From Rhodocytophaga rosea (lineage in GTDB: Bacteria > Bacteroidota > Bacteroidia > Cytophagales > 172606-1), in contig NZ_CP048222.1 in assembly GCF_010119975.1 (NCBI RefSeq), positions 2,067,501 to 2,131,500 on the forward strand: a stretch of DNA of 64,000 nucleotides, read 5' to 3'. Positions within the stretch are counted from its first letter, which is position 1. Each line of letters starts with the position of its first letter. This document shows positions 54,071 to 62,822 of this stretch, piece after piece. A program made the position numbers and the translations under genes. Under the pieces are notes generated by a model. That model was not told the DNA's origin. It did no database searches and saw only the letters and a list, made by a program, of their open reading frames with translations.

Positions 54071-54378
54071 AAACGAAATTGTACGAGATTGCCCACAGCC
54101 GGGCAGGCGATAAAGGCAATACACTCACCTTGTCGCTTATCCCATATCAGGCGGAAGATTATCCACTGCTGCAACAAAAAGTTACAACTGAGGCTGTGAA
54201 AAGACACTTACAGGATATAGTAGCCGGAGAAGTGACCAGATATGAACTACCGAATCTACCTGCGCTGCATTTTGTTTGTACACAAGCCCTGATGGGAGGT
54301 GTTACCACTTCGTTAACTATGGACACCCACGGAAAAAGTTTGAGTTTTGCCCTGTTAGAAATGGAAATCGAAAGATAA
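54067..54378 (+). CDS. AtuA-partner small protein (AtuA-like ferredoxin-fold domain)
   Basis: The protein has 103 residues: LYEIAHSRAGDKGNTLTLSLIP, a RYELPNLPALHFVCTQAL strand and the GGVTTSLTMDTHGKSLSFALL end. In many organisms this domain is fused to the C terminus of AtuA or encoded directly after it, as here with a 4-base ATGA overlap. It is probably a partner subunit. No catalytic residues are evident. Confidence 0.85.
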   Translation: MKTKLYEIAHSRAGDKGNTLTLSLIPYQAEDYPLLQQKVTTEAVKRHLQDIVAGEVTRYELPNLPALHFVCTQALMGGVTTSLTMDTHGKSLSFALLEMEIER

Positions 54379-54458
54379 CAGCGATAATATGATGTTTCTA
54401 CACCGAAAATCTGGACAGATTTTCTCTCAACCTATTAGATCTCTACATAGTTATTAAT

Positions 54459-55750
54459 TTACCGGCTACTGCTTTTTTGTGTACTGGCGGCTTTTTGTGG
54501 AGCTGTTTTTACGACAACCGGATCAGCAATTCCATTCAGGTCGTATACTACTTTACCTGACCGGATGGTCATTTCACACTCGAACTTCTTTTTACCTTCT
54601 ATTTTATAGCCGGTCTTGTCAAAAAATCCAAAAGTTCCCTCCCGTATATTCAAAATTGTTACATCTGCCACCGTTCCTACTGACAGATGACCTAGTTCTT
54701 CCCGTTTGATGACTTGTGCCGGATTCCAGGTACTGGCTTTAATTACACTGGCTTCGTCCATTCCCATCACCAGAAACTTAGACATAATAGTGAGCATGTC
54801 TTTCATAGAGCCATTCATGCTGCCGGTATGCAGGTCGGTACTGATTGTATTGGGATAAAAGCCGCTTTTTACGGCTGGTATGGCCTGGCTAAAATTGAAA
54901 CTGGTTCCTCCATATCCCACATCGAAAATAATTCCCCGTTTCTGCGCTTCCCACACAAAGGGTTTTACTTTTTTGCTTGCCTCATCTACAATCGGTTCCC
55001 GGGCATTGCTTTCAAACTGGGCAAAAGCATGGGTGTATATATCTCCAGGACGGAGGCGCTTCATGAATAACTCTTCAATAGACAAGGGAGGATTGCTACT
55101 GCCAAAATCAATGATGACCGGCATATCAGCAAGTTTGCCAGCTTCTACGGCACGGTCTACCGGTGTCCATTCGGGGCCTTCAAAGTGAGCCACTTTAAAA
55201 CCAACCACATACTCTTTATTCTGCTTAGCCACCATTGCCGCCATTTTTGCATTCATGTCATCGGTATCCTGCTCGTACACCCCTCCTATCATCCCTTCGC
55301 CCACAACGTTTAAAAAGGAAAGTACCCTGGTTTGAGAATGGTCGATGATATTATTCTTAAATGTGGCAAAATTTTTCCATCCGGCTCCTCCGCAATCTAC
55401 AATGGTGGTTACGCCTACCCGGAATGTAAAGCCATCCGGCGAAACAGCCGACAATCCATTACTCAGATAATGATTAGATTCGGTGCCAAAAAAAACGTGT
55501 CCATGAATATCAATCAAGCCCGGAGTTACATACATTCCTTTCGCATTCACCACCTGAACTGCCTGTCTGGCATCTATATTTTTGGCTACCTGCACTATTT
55601 TCCCATCACTAATGGCTACGTCCATCAGGCCATTGATATTATTTTTAGGATCAATCACATGCCCGTCTTTAATAACAAGGGTATAGGTTTGTGCCTGAGC
55701 AGGCCATGAAAAAAAAGTATAAAAAAAGCAAGCAGTACCGATCTTTGCAT
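54459..55750 (-). CDS. Secreted amidohydrolase/deacetylase family metallohydrolase, frameshifted in the signal peptide
   Basis: The 399-codon body (from GTG 55658) is an amidohydrolase: TPGLIDIHGHVFFGTES with the metal-binding H-x-H, VGFKVAHFEGPEW, DIYTHAFAQFE, STDLHTGSMNGS and a beta-sandwich end (VADVTILNIREG). It lacks its N terminus because the signal peptide is in another frame: ATG 55750 opens MQRSVLLAFFILFF, and one extra T in the eight-T run (forward A's 55709-55716) would continue SWPAQAQTYTLVIKDGHVIDPK into the body. The shift is -1 at T-TTT-TTT. The corrected protein has about 430 residues, normal for the exported dihydroorotase-like deacetylase group. A homopolymer miscall is the simplest cause. 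Confidence 0.83.
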
Positions 55751-56596
55751 AAGATATTTGATAAAATTTAAACTAAGGATAAAATCCAGCCATATAACAC
55801 TCTTTATAAGCGCTTCTCTCAGCAGCCATTTATGCACACGAAGCCAATTTTGGGCTTTTCTTGTTTGGTCTTTCACATACAAACCCTAAGATTGACATAA
55901 TTCATTGGTTTGTCAAGACCAACCCATCTAATATATCATTTTAGTCTTTCCAGTTTTTCCGGCAGAGGTACTTTCTTATACTATTGATCAGAGGCAGAAA
56001 ACAGGATTATGTTATTAAAAATCCGAACATACCATTCTGTGAATACTCATTTGTAAATGGGCAAGCACAATACTGCCACTACAATTTCCTGTTAACGATA
56101 ATCTAACTAATACTTTATCGCAGAAAAAATAGAATTAATCTTGGAATTTTGAATATTACCCATAAATTGTGCATTTGTTATGTTACCGTTAATCTGTTTT
56201 GTTTATCCACTTAAACCCTTTTAACTATTTGAATAAAATTCAACGCACACATCTATAGAATTTCAGTCTCTTTTTAGAAACCACATTGGTTTGCCCCTGC
56301 ATCATCAGTTAACTGATTTTCATTAAGAAACCTATATTTTTGAACTTAAAATAGGAATATTCTAATAAATTCTAATAAAATACCAGCTTTTATATTTTTC
56401 AGTGACAAATTAAAAAGTAACAGCAAAGCCTTTAAGATAAATATGGATTTAAAAGGAAAGGAGGTATTTTATCAAATAATTTTATTTTAATGAACAGCCG
56501 ATTAGCTCAGTGAAAAACATTAAATGCTCATTAACCTAAATTGGAAAAATTTAATACGTGAGATGTAACAAATTACCAAATAGTAAAAAAACAACT
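55751..56596. other. Long AT-rich intergenic region upstream of the SusC gene
   Basis: About 850 bases without a gene. A TATTTTTG at 56335-56342 matches TAnnTTTG and could be the -7 box for the SusC/SusD operon, but no clear TTG lies at the right distance. A GATTAGCTCAG near 56500 recalls a tRNA D-arm but has no tRNA fold around it. I see no sigma/anti-sigma regulator gene. Confidence 0.35.
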
Positions 56597-59500
56597 ATGA
56601 AAAAATGTATATATAATTTTACCATATTCATACTCTTTCTCTGCTGCAGCCACCTTGCTTTGGCACAGCAAACGATTACAGGAAAGGTAGTCGACAATAC
56701 TCAGCAAGCATTACCCGGTGTAAACGTAATCGTTAAAGGCACTACCAGAGGTACAGCTACTGGTGTAAACGGAGATTATTCTATTAGTGCTTCCAGTGGC
56801 GAAATACTGGTATTCAGCTATTTAGGGTTTGCCAATACAGAAGTACCAGTAGGCAACCAGTCGGTAGTGAATGTAACCCTGGAAGCAGAAGCCCGCCAAT
56901 TGAGCGAAGTCGTGGTTACTGCCCTGGGTGTGGAAAGAGAAACAAAAGCGTTAGGGTATACCATCACCGAAGTAGCAGGTGCTAACCTTACCCAGGCGCG
57001 TGAAAATAACCTGGCCAATGCCCTGGCAGGAAGAGTAGCCGGGGTGAATGTAAGTGGAGTAGCTTCTGGCCCTGCTGGTTCGTCTCGTGTCGTAATCAGG
57101 GGAAATAAATCGCTACAAGGGCAAAACCAACCACTCTATGTAATAGATGGTATTCCGATGGATAACTCTAATTTTGGACAAGCCGGTGTTTGGGGCGGTT
57201 CCGATAAAGGCGATGGGATGGCCAGTATCAACCCGGATGATATCGAGTCTATTACTGTATTAAAAGGTGCAAGTGCAGCAGCCTTATACGGAGCCAGAGC
57301 TGCGAACGGAGTTATCAACATCACTACTAAAAAAGGCACTGCCAGAAAGGGAATTGGCGTTGAATTTAATTCTAACTATGTATTTGAACGCATAAATAAC
57401 CAGACTGATTTACAGGAAGAATTTGGCAGCGGCTCTTACCAGCGTTCTATTCCCAATGATAATACTTCGCCGTTTATTGCAGTAAAGCCTACTACCGTCC
57501 GGCAAGCCTATGACTGGGGAGGTGACTCCTGGGGTCCCAGATTTGATGGAAGCCCTGTGATGGGTTTTGACGGGGTGACAAGGCCTTATTCTCATACCGG
57601 CAACAACTGGAATAGATTTTACGAAACCGGCACCACCTGGACCAATACATTAGCTTTAACCGGAGGTGGTGAAAATCAAACTTTCCGCTTTGCCGTTTCC
57701 GATTTACGAAGCAAAGCAGTAGTACCGAATTCTGGGTTTGACAGGTTTAACGTGTCTCTGGCTACCAATGGAAAATTTGGCAAAAAGCTTACCTTTAGTG
57801 CAAAGGTATTATACTCACACGAAAAAGCAGATAACCGCCCCTCCCTGTCCGACTCACCCAATAATGCTTTTCAGTCGATCTACCGGATGCCAGGAGATCA
57901 TAATGTACTGGATTACAAAGGTGACCCAAATAAGCTAGGCGCTATTCCTGCCGGAACAGAACAAGCGCTATTGGATGTATATGGTAAAATTCCCGGTGAA
58001 GAATATCAGCAGATTAATAATAACTGGAACCAGAATCCTTACTGGGCAGCTTATCAATATTCAGTAGATGATGAGAGAGACCGGATTATCCCTTCAGCAC
58101 AAGTAAGATATAATATTACCGACTTTCTGTATGTTTCCGGAAGGGCTGGTATGGACTGGTTCACCAGAAGAGACCAGCAGATTACTCCACAAGGCACAGG
58201 ACACACACGGGGAGGTGCTATGAATGAAGGAGAAGACCGGGTACGGGAAATTAACCTGGAAACTTCCCTGGGATTTAACAAAACCTTTGGTAAATTTTCT
58301 GTGAATGGTTTTGTTGGTGCTAACCGGATGCGCAGAAAAACAGAGCGGCTTAACCTGAACGGAAATGCATTTAACGTACCTTTCTTTGAGGCCATCAACA
58401 ATTCGGTAACCCGTACTTTTGATTTTGGTTATACAGAATCTGGCATCAACTCAATATTTGGTTCTGCTGAAATTGGGTATGGCGGGTTTGTATACATAAC
58501 TGCAACCGCCAGAAAAGACTGGTTCTCTGTATTAAATCCGGATATTAACGACATTACTTATCCTTCTATCGGTGGTAGCTTTGTGTTTACCGAAGCCTTT
58601 AATACAATGCCCGCCTGGTTGAGTTTTGGTAAGGTAAGAGCTAGCTGGGCGCAGGTAGGTGCAGCTAATTCAGTTGCTCCTTATCAAACCCAGAATACCT
58701 ATTCCCTTTTAGGAGCTACCCACCTGGGCGTACCTATGGGCTCTTTTTCAACCGCAGGGGGTAATAACGGAACTATTCCTAACCGAAATTTAATTCCTTA
58801 TACCTCCACTGAAGTTGAGTTTGGTGCAGATCTACGGTTCCTGGAAGACAGAATAGGCCTTGAGGTTACGTACTATAGTCAAAAGACTACAGATGACATT
58901 CTGAATGCCACTATTTCCAGGGCTTCCGGTTTTGGTTCTACTTTAGTGAACGTGGGTGAGCTGACAAATAAAGGTGTTGAAATATTAATAAATGCTACTC
59001 CAGTAAAAGGTGCTTTTTCCTGGGATGTATCGCTGAACTTCGCCAAAAACGTGAATAAAGTAGTTAAATTAATTGAAGGAAACAAGGAGTTAATTGTAGA
59101 AGAACCCAGAACCAGAACTGTGTTTGTAAAACACATTGTAGGCCAGCCTTTTGGTGTGATCACTGGTATCGTACAACAATTATCTCCGGATGGCCAGCCA
59201 GTATTCGAAGCAAACGGCGCACCCATCGGAGTACCGGCTGATAAAATGCAGGTACTAGGAAATGGTTTACCAGATTGGACTGGTGGTATCAATAACTCAT
59301 TTACCTTTAAGAATTTCCACCTCGATTTCCTGGTAGACTTTAAATTAGGAGGGGAGATCTATTCTGGTACCAACGTACGCTTAACTCAATTCGGACTTCA
59401 TAAACAGACACTTCAAGGACGTGAAGGGTATGAGCCTATCACTGTAAATGGTGTTATCCAGACTGGTACTGACGCTAACAGAAATCCGATTTATGAGCCG

Positions 59501-59827
59501 TTTAGCAAAACACTTACGCCACAAGAAGCAAGAAATTACTGGGCTCAAACCGGAGAAAGAAGGCAAGATCTTTTTACCTATGATGCTTCATTTGCAAAAC
59601 TGCGACAGCTTACTTTTGGGTATACTTTCCCCAATAGTATGCTAAATAAAACACCTTTCTCAAATCTGCGCTTATCTTTCGTAGCACGTAACCTGGCTAT
59701 ACTCTGGAAAAATACAGACAATATCGATCCGGAGTCAAGTTATTCAAGCGGCAACGGACAGGGTCTGGATTATTTTGCTATGCCTCGTACCCGTAGCTTT
59801 GGATTTAACTTAGGAGTAGGATTTTAA
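56597..59827 (+). CDS. SusC/RagA-type TonB-linked outer-membrane protein
   Basis: The protein has 1076 residues from the ATG at 56597, the start of a good signal peptide (MKKCIYNFTIFILFLCC...LAQ). The GTG 39 bases upstream is less likely. Residues 20-110 are a carboxypeptidase-regulatory-like domain (ITGKVVDNTQQALPGVNVIVKG). The SusC signature VVTALGVERETKALGY then leads to a plug domain (NNLANALAGRVAGVNVSG, VVIRGNKSLQGQNQPLYVIDG) and a beta-barrel ending in LDYFAMPRTRSFGFNLGVGF. It imports a glycan or other large nutrient through the outer membrane with TonB energy, working with the SusD protein that follows. No hydrolase for its substrate is linked directly. Confidence 0.96.
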   Translation: MKKCIYNFTIFILFLCCSHLALAQQTITGKVVDNTQQALPGVNVIVKGTTRGTATGVNGDYSISASSGEILVFSYLGFANTEVPVGNQSVVNVTLEAEARQLSEVVVTALGVERETKALGYTITEVAGANLTQARENNLANALAGRVAGVNVSGVASGPAGSSRVVIRGNKSLQGQNQPLYVIDGIPMDNSNFGQAGVWGGSDKGDGMASINPDDIESITVLKGASAAALYGARAANGVINITTKKGTARKGIGVEFNSNYVFERINNQTDLQEEFGSGSYQRSIPNDNTSPFIAVKPTTVRQAYDWGGDSWGPRFDGSPVMGFDGVTRPYSHTGNNWNRFYETGTTWTNTLALTGGGENQTFRFAVSDLRSKAVVPNSGFDRFNVSLATNGKFGKKLTFSAKVLYSHEKADNRPSLSDSPNNAFQSIYRMPGDHNVLDYKGDPNKLGAIPAGTEQALLDVYGKIPGEEYQQINNNWNQNPYWAAYQYSVDDERDRIIPSAQVRYNITDFLYVSGRAGMDWFTRRDQQITPQGTGHTRGGAMNEGEDRVREINLETSLGFNKTFGKFSVNGFVGANRMRRKTERLNLNGNAFNVPFFEAINNSVTRTFDFGYTESGINSIFGSAEIGYGGFVYITATARKDWFSVLNPDINDITYPSIGGSFVFTEAFNTMPAWLSFGKVRASWAQVGAANSVAPYQTQNTYSLLGATHLGVPMGSFSTAGGNNGTIPNRNLIPYTSTEVEFGADLRFLEDRIGLEVTYYSQKTTDDILNATISRASGFGSTLVNVGELTNKGVEILINATPVKGAFSWDVSLNFAKNVNKVVKLIEGNKELIVEEPRTRTVFVKHIVGQPFGVITGIVQQLSPDGQPVFEANGAPIGVPADKMQVLGNGLPDWTGGINNSFTFKNFHLDFLVDFKLGGEIYSGTNVRLTQFGLHKQTLQGREGYEPITVNGVIQTGTDANRNPIYEPFSKTLTPQEARNYWAQTGERRQDLFTYDASFAKLRQLTFGYTFPNSMLNKTPFSNLRLSFVARNLAILWKNTDNIDPESSYSSGNGQGLDYFAMPRTRSFGFNLGVGF

Positions 59828-59919
59828 TTAATTAAACAATAATGAACCCAATGCAGCCTATAAATAGTACCGCAAGATACAATGTAGGCTTCATGAAGTC
59901 ATTAAAAAATCATATACTG

Positions 59920-61530
59920 ATGAGATATATAAATAAACTTGTTTTGTGTGCACTGGTGCTGGTGATCCCGATAGCCGGATGCGATACAGATGATCTGCAT
60001 AAATTAAATATTAATCCGCAGGCAGTTAATCAAATTGATCTGAATTACCTTTTCTCCGCAGCTGAATTAGGGATTGCCTCTAATGGATCAGCCGGAGATA
60101 ACCGCTATATTGACTGGCGTACTAACATAGGTATGGCCTCCTATGCTATACAGCAACTGGCTGTTGCAGGTGGCGGGATAGCACCAGGTGATAAGTATCA
60201 GGAAAACTTTGAAACTGCGGCTGCACCCTTCGAATTCACCTACAATGACCAGTTAAAAAATATTGCAGAGATTTTGAAGCAGACCAGCACTGGTGGATAT
60301 GCGGAAGGTAAGTATGTGAATATGAGAAATGCCGCCCGTATTATACGAGCTTTCAGTTTTCACAGAATAACAGATTTCTATGGGGCTATTCCTTATACTG
60401 AAGCCAATAAAGGAATGGAAGGAATTTTCTTTCCGAAATATGATAAGCAATCTGCTGTTTACGCCGACCTGTTGAAAGAACTGGATGAAGCTTCCGCAGC
60501 GTTAAGTGCCTCTAATCCGGATGAAGGTTTTAAAAAAGCTGATTTTATTTATGGCGGAGATATTGCCAAATGGAAAAAATGGGGATATTCTTTGATGCTC
60601 CGGCTGGCTATGCGGGTTTCCAATGTAGACCAGGCTATGGCTACCCAATATGTAACCAAAGCGGCTGCCGGTGGGGTATTTACCAGCAATGAAGATAACG
60701 TATGGGTTAAGATGGGAGTAGGGCCAAGTGAATGGATCAATCAAAATGGTATTTCCCGTGCATTCAATCCCGGGGATGGAGGCCAGCCTTCATATCTGAG
60801 TAAAACTCTGGTAGATTTCCTGAAAGGCACAGATCCTGCTACAGCCGCCGATGATGATCCCAGATTAATGGTTCTTAGTGGGGGAATTGGTATCTGGACG
60901 GCTACTACCTGGACTCCTACAAATACGGATCCGGTAGCTCAGCGAGGTTTACCTAATGGATTTGATCAGGGAATGCTTGATGGACTAGAAGGAAAAGCTG
61001 TAGACCAGGCGGCAACTTTTTCGAGAATTAATACCTTAATGTTGCAGGATGACGATCCTTATATAATCATGAATCATGCGGAAGTAGAGTTCCTGATGGC
61101 TGAAGCCCTGGAAAGAGGTATAGGTACCGGAATTTCAGGCACTGCCGCAGATCATTACAGTGCTGGCGTAAAATCTGCCATGCAAATGTATACGCCTTTT
61201 GATGCTTCTCTTACTGTATCTGATGCTCAGGTTGCTAACTATCTGACCACCTATCCATATGGTGTAGCTAAACCGGCTTTAGAAATGGTATATGATCAAT
61301 TGTGGGTAAGCAAATTCTTTAACTGGTGGGAAGCCTGGTCTGACTGGAGAAGAACCGGCTATCCTGTATTAACGCCTACCAATTATCCTGGTAATATAAC
61401 TGGAGGCACCATACCTGTACGGCTTAAGTACCCTGCTACTGAGGCAGCAAGTAATCCGAATTTTTCTGCAGGTGCTACCCAACCTGACCTGTATACCACT
61501 AAAGTATGGTGGGATGGCGGAACGGAATAA
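59920..61530 (+). CDS. SusD/RagB-family outer-membrane nutrient-binding lipoprotein
   Basis: The protein has 536 residues from the ATG at 59920, which gives a lipoprotein signal (RYINKLVLCALVLVIPIAGC). Starts at 59842 and 59893 are in frame and also possible. The SusD pattern is clear: lipobox followed by a TDDLHKLNINPQAVNQIDLNYLF segment, TPR-like helices, RIIRAFSFHRITDFYGAIPYTEA, KWKKWGYSLMLRLAMRVSN and the final WWEAWSDWRRTGYP. It covers the SusC channel and binds the ligand. The gene follows SusC by less than 100 bases and forms its operon. Confidence 0.94.
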   Translation: MRYINKLVLCALVLVIPIAGCDTDDLHKLNINPQAVNQIDLNYLFSAAELGIASNGSAGDNRYIDWRTNIGMASYAIQQLAVAGGGIAPGDKYQENFETAAAPFEFTYNDQLKNIAEILKQTSTGGYAEGKYVNMRNAARIIRAFSFHRITDFYGAIPYTEANKGMEGIFFPKYDKQSAVYADLLKELDEASAALSASNPDEGFKKADFIYGGDIAKWKKWGYSLMLRLAMRVSNVDQAMATQYVTKAAAGGVFTSNEDNVWVKMGVGPSEWINQNGISRAFNPGDGGQPSYLSKTLVDFLKGTDPATAADDDPRLMVLSGGIGIWTATTWTPTNTDPVAQRGLPNGFDQGMLDGLEGKAVDQAATFSRINTLMLQDDDPYIIMNHAEVEFLMAEALERGIGTGISGTAADHYSAGVKSAMQMYTPFDASLTVSDAQVANYLTTYPYGVAKPALEMVYDQLWVSKFFNWWEAWSDWRRTGYPVLTPTNYPGNITGGTIPVRLKYPATEAASNPNFSAGATQPDLYTTKVWWDGGTE

Positions 61531-61546
61531 GTAGTTTTTTCACTAT

Positions 61547-61586
61547 AAACAAAAAATCCTTGAAGTAATTCAAGGATTTTTTGTTT
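61547..61586. terminator. Perfect 18-bp intrinsic terminator after SusD
   Basis: An 18-base arm (61547-61564) pairs exactly with 61569-61586 around a GTAA loop and ends in T-rich sequence on both strands, 16 bases after the SusD stop. It can also end the converging gene at 61666. Confidence 0.92.
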
Positions 61587-61665
61587 ATCCTGGTCATCTA
61601 AACTAAAATAAACCCTGATTAAGTATCTAAAAATAGATATCGTTTTAACCAACAACCAATACGTA

Positions 61666-62583
61666 TTACTTAAGTTCAATGGTTCTTTCTTCTACATTAA
61701 TCACTCCCTCAGCCTTGGTTTCTTTAGTTTCCAGGCTGTAAATAATCCAGCCGCTTCCTGCATGAATTTGCGAAGTTGTCCAGGTTTCATTGGTTAATAA
61801 GGGAAATTTATCTTTGGCAGGCATTGGTTTCCCTGCAGGAGCTACCGTCTTCAAATACGCATACGTAGCATCGGTAAGTTGCTGCGAATCTACTTGCTGA
61901 TACATTCTGATTAAAGCAATATCATTTTCCTGGTCAATTTCATCCAGGCTTACAGTTAATTCAGTATCGAAGGGTTTTCCGCCAAAATTATTCATCAGTT
62001 GCATTTTTCCGGTTAGCTTTTCGCCAAGGGTATATTTGGCACCATGAAATGTATAGAATTGCTGGGCATCTTTTATGGCATTGGCCTCTATCGACTCTTT
62101 GCTCATGTACATATTCATTACCTGGGTAATAATCTGCTGCCCATTCGGAAAGCCTTTTAATTCTTTTTCCAGGAGTTTCCCTGTTTTTTGCATATACTCC
62201 CGAACTTCTTTCCAGTTAACTACCTCCTGTATGGTGCCCATTTCGTTTGTTTTAAGAATAACCGTGATGTCCTGGGCAAGAGCGCCAATCTTTTTTACAA
62301 GCTGGTTATCTGACTGGATTTTATAGTTTTTATATGCCCATTCAACCGTATAGCCTTTTTCTGTAGAATCGGTAATAGTAATATCCACCTGGTATCTGAT
62401 CATTTCCCTGGCTGAAGTATCTGTATTGATCACTTTGTATTTTTCATGGGTAAAATCGTAGGATTGTTTTTCTTTGTTTTGCCAGTAGCCTATGATCTGG
62501 GCGGTTGAATCTGCGGGATTAATCTGGCCGTACATGTTCAAGGACATACACAGTATGCCTGTCAGGGTAAAAAGTTTGTACAT
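61666..62583 (-). CDS. Secreted protein of unknown function (DUF6263-like)
   Basis: The protein has 305 residues with a signal peptide (MYKLFTLTGILCMSLNMYGQ). Residues 25-300 are beta-rich with many Thr and Lys (DFTHEKYKVINTDTSAREMI, YTVEWAYKNYKIQSD) and one amphipathic helix region (EVREYMQKTGKLLEKELKG). The shape resembles the DUF6263 family of secreted Bacteroidota proteins, but no motif gives a function. It ends facing the SusD terminator and stands alone. Confidence 0.7.
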   Translation of the reverse strand: MYKLFTLTGILCMSLNMYGQINPADSTAQIIGYWQNKEKQSYDFTHEKYKVINTDTSAREMIRYQVDITITDSTEKGYTVEWAYKNYKIQSDNQLVKKIGALAQDITVILKTNEMGTIQEVVNWKEVREYMQKTGKLLEKELKGFPNGQQIITQVMNMYMSKESIEANAIKDAQQFYTFHGAKYTLGEKLTGKMQLMNNFGGKPFDTELTVSLDEIDQENDIALIRMYQQVDSQQLTDATYAYLKTVAPAGKPMPAKDKFPLLTNETWTTSQIHAGSGWIIYSLETKETKAEGVINVEERTIELK

Positions 62584-62822
62584 ACTTAACTGTTAGTTTT
62601 TTGTAAAGTGAATAAAATCAGAATATACGTTCTTAAGAGGTTACTATTTTTAAAAGTGGCAGGGATGCCAATGTATCGGTTTTGGGAAGTCAGGCGAATA
62701 TACATGGTTATTGCTTGCAAAAAAATCGAATTGCAGGAAAAACATATACTTCTCTCATGTAGGAAAATGAGTTGACCAGAAATACAGTAGATACCATAAT
62801 TATTTCTGTACGATCTGATCTG

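Noticed and set aside
56495-56515. GATTAGCTCAG resembling the D-arm of a tRNA
   Set aside because: No acceptor stem, anticodon arm or T-arm can be placed around it.
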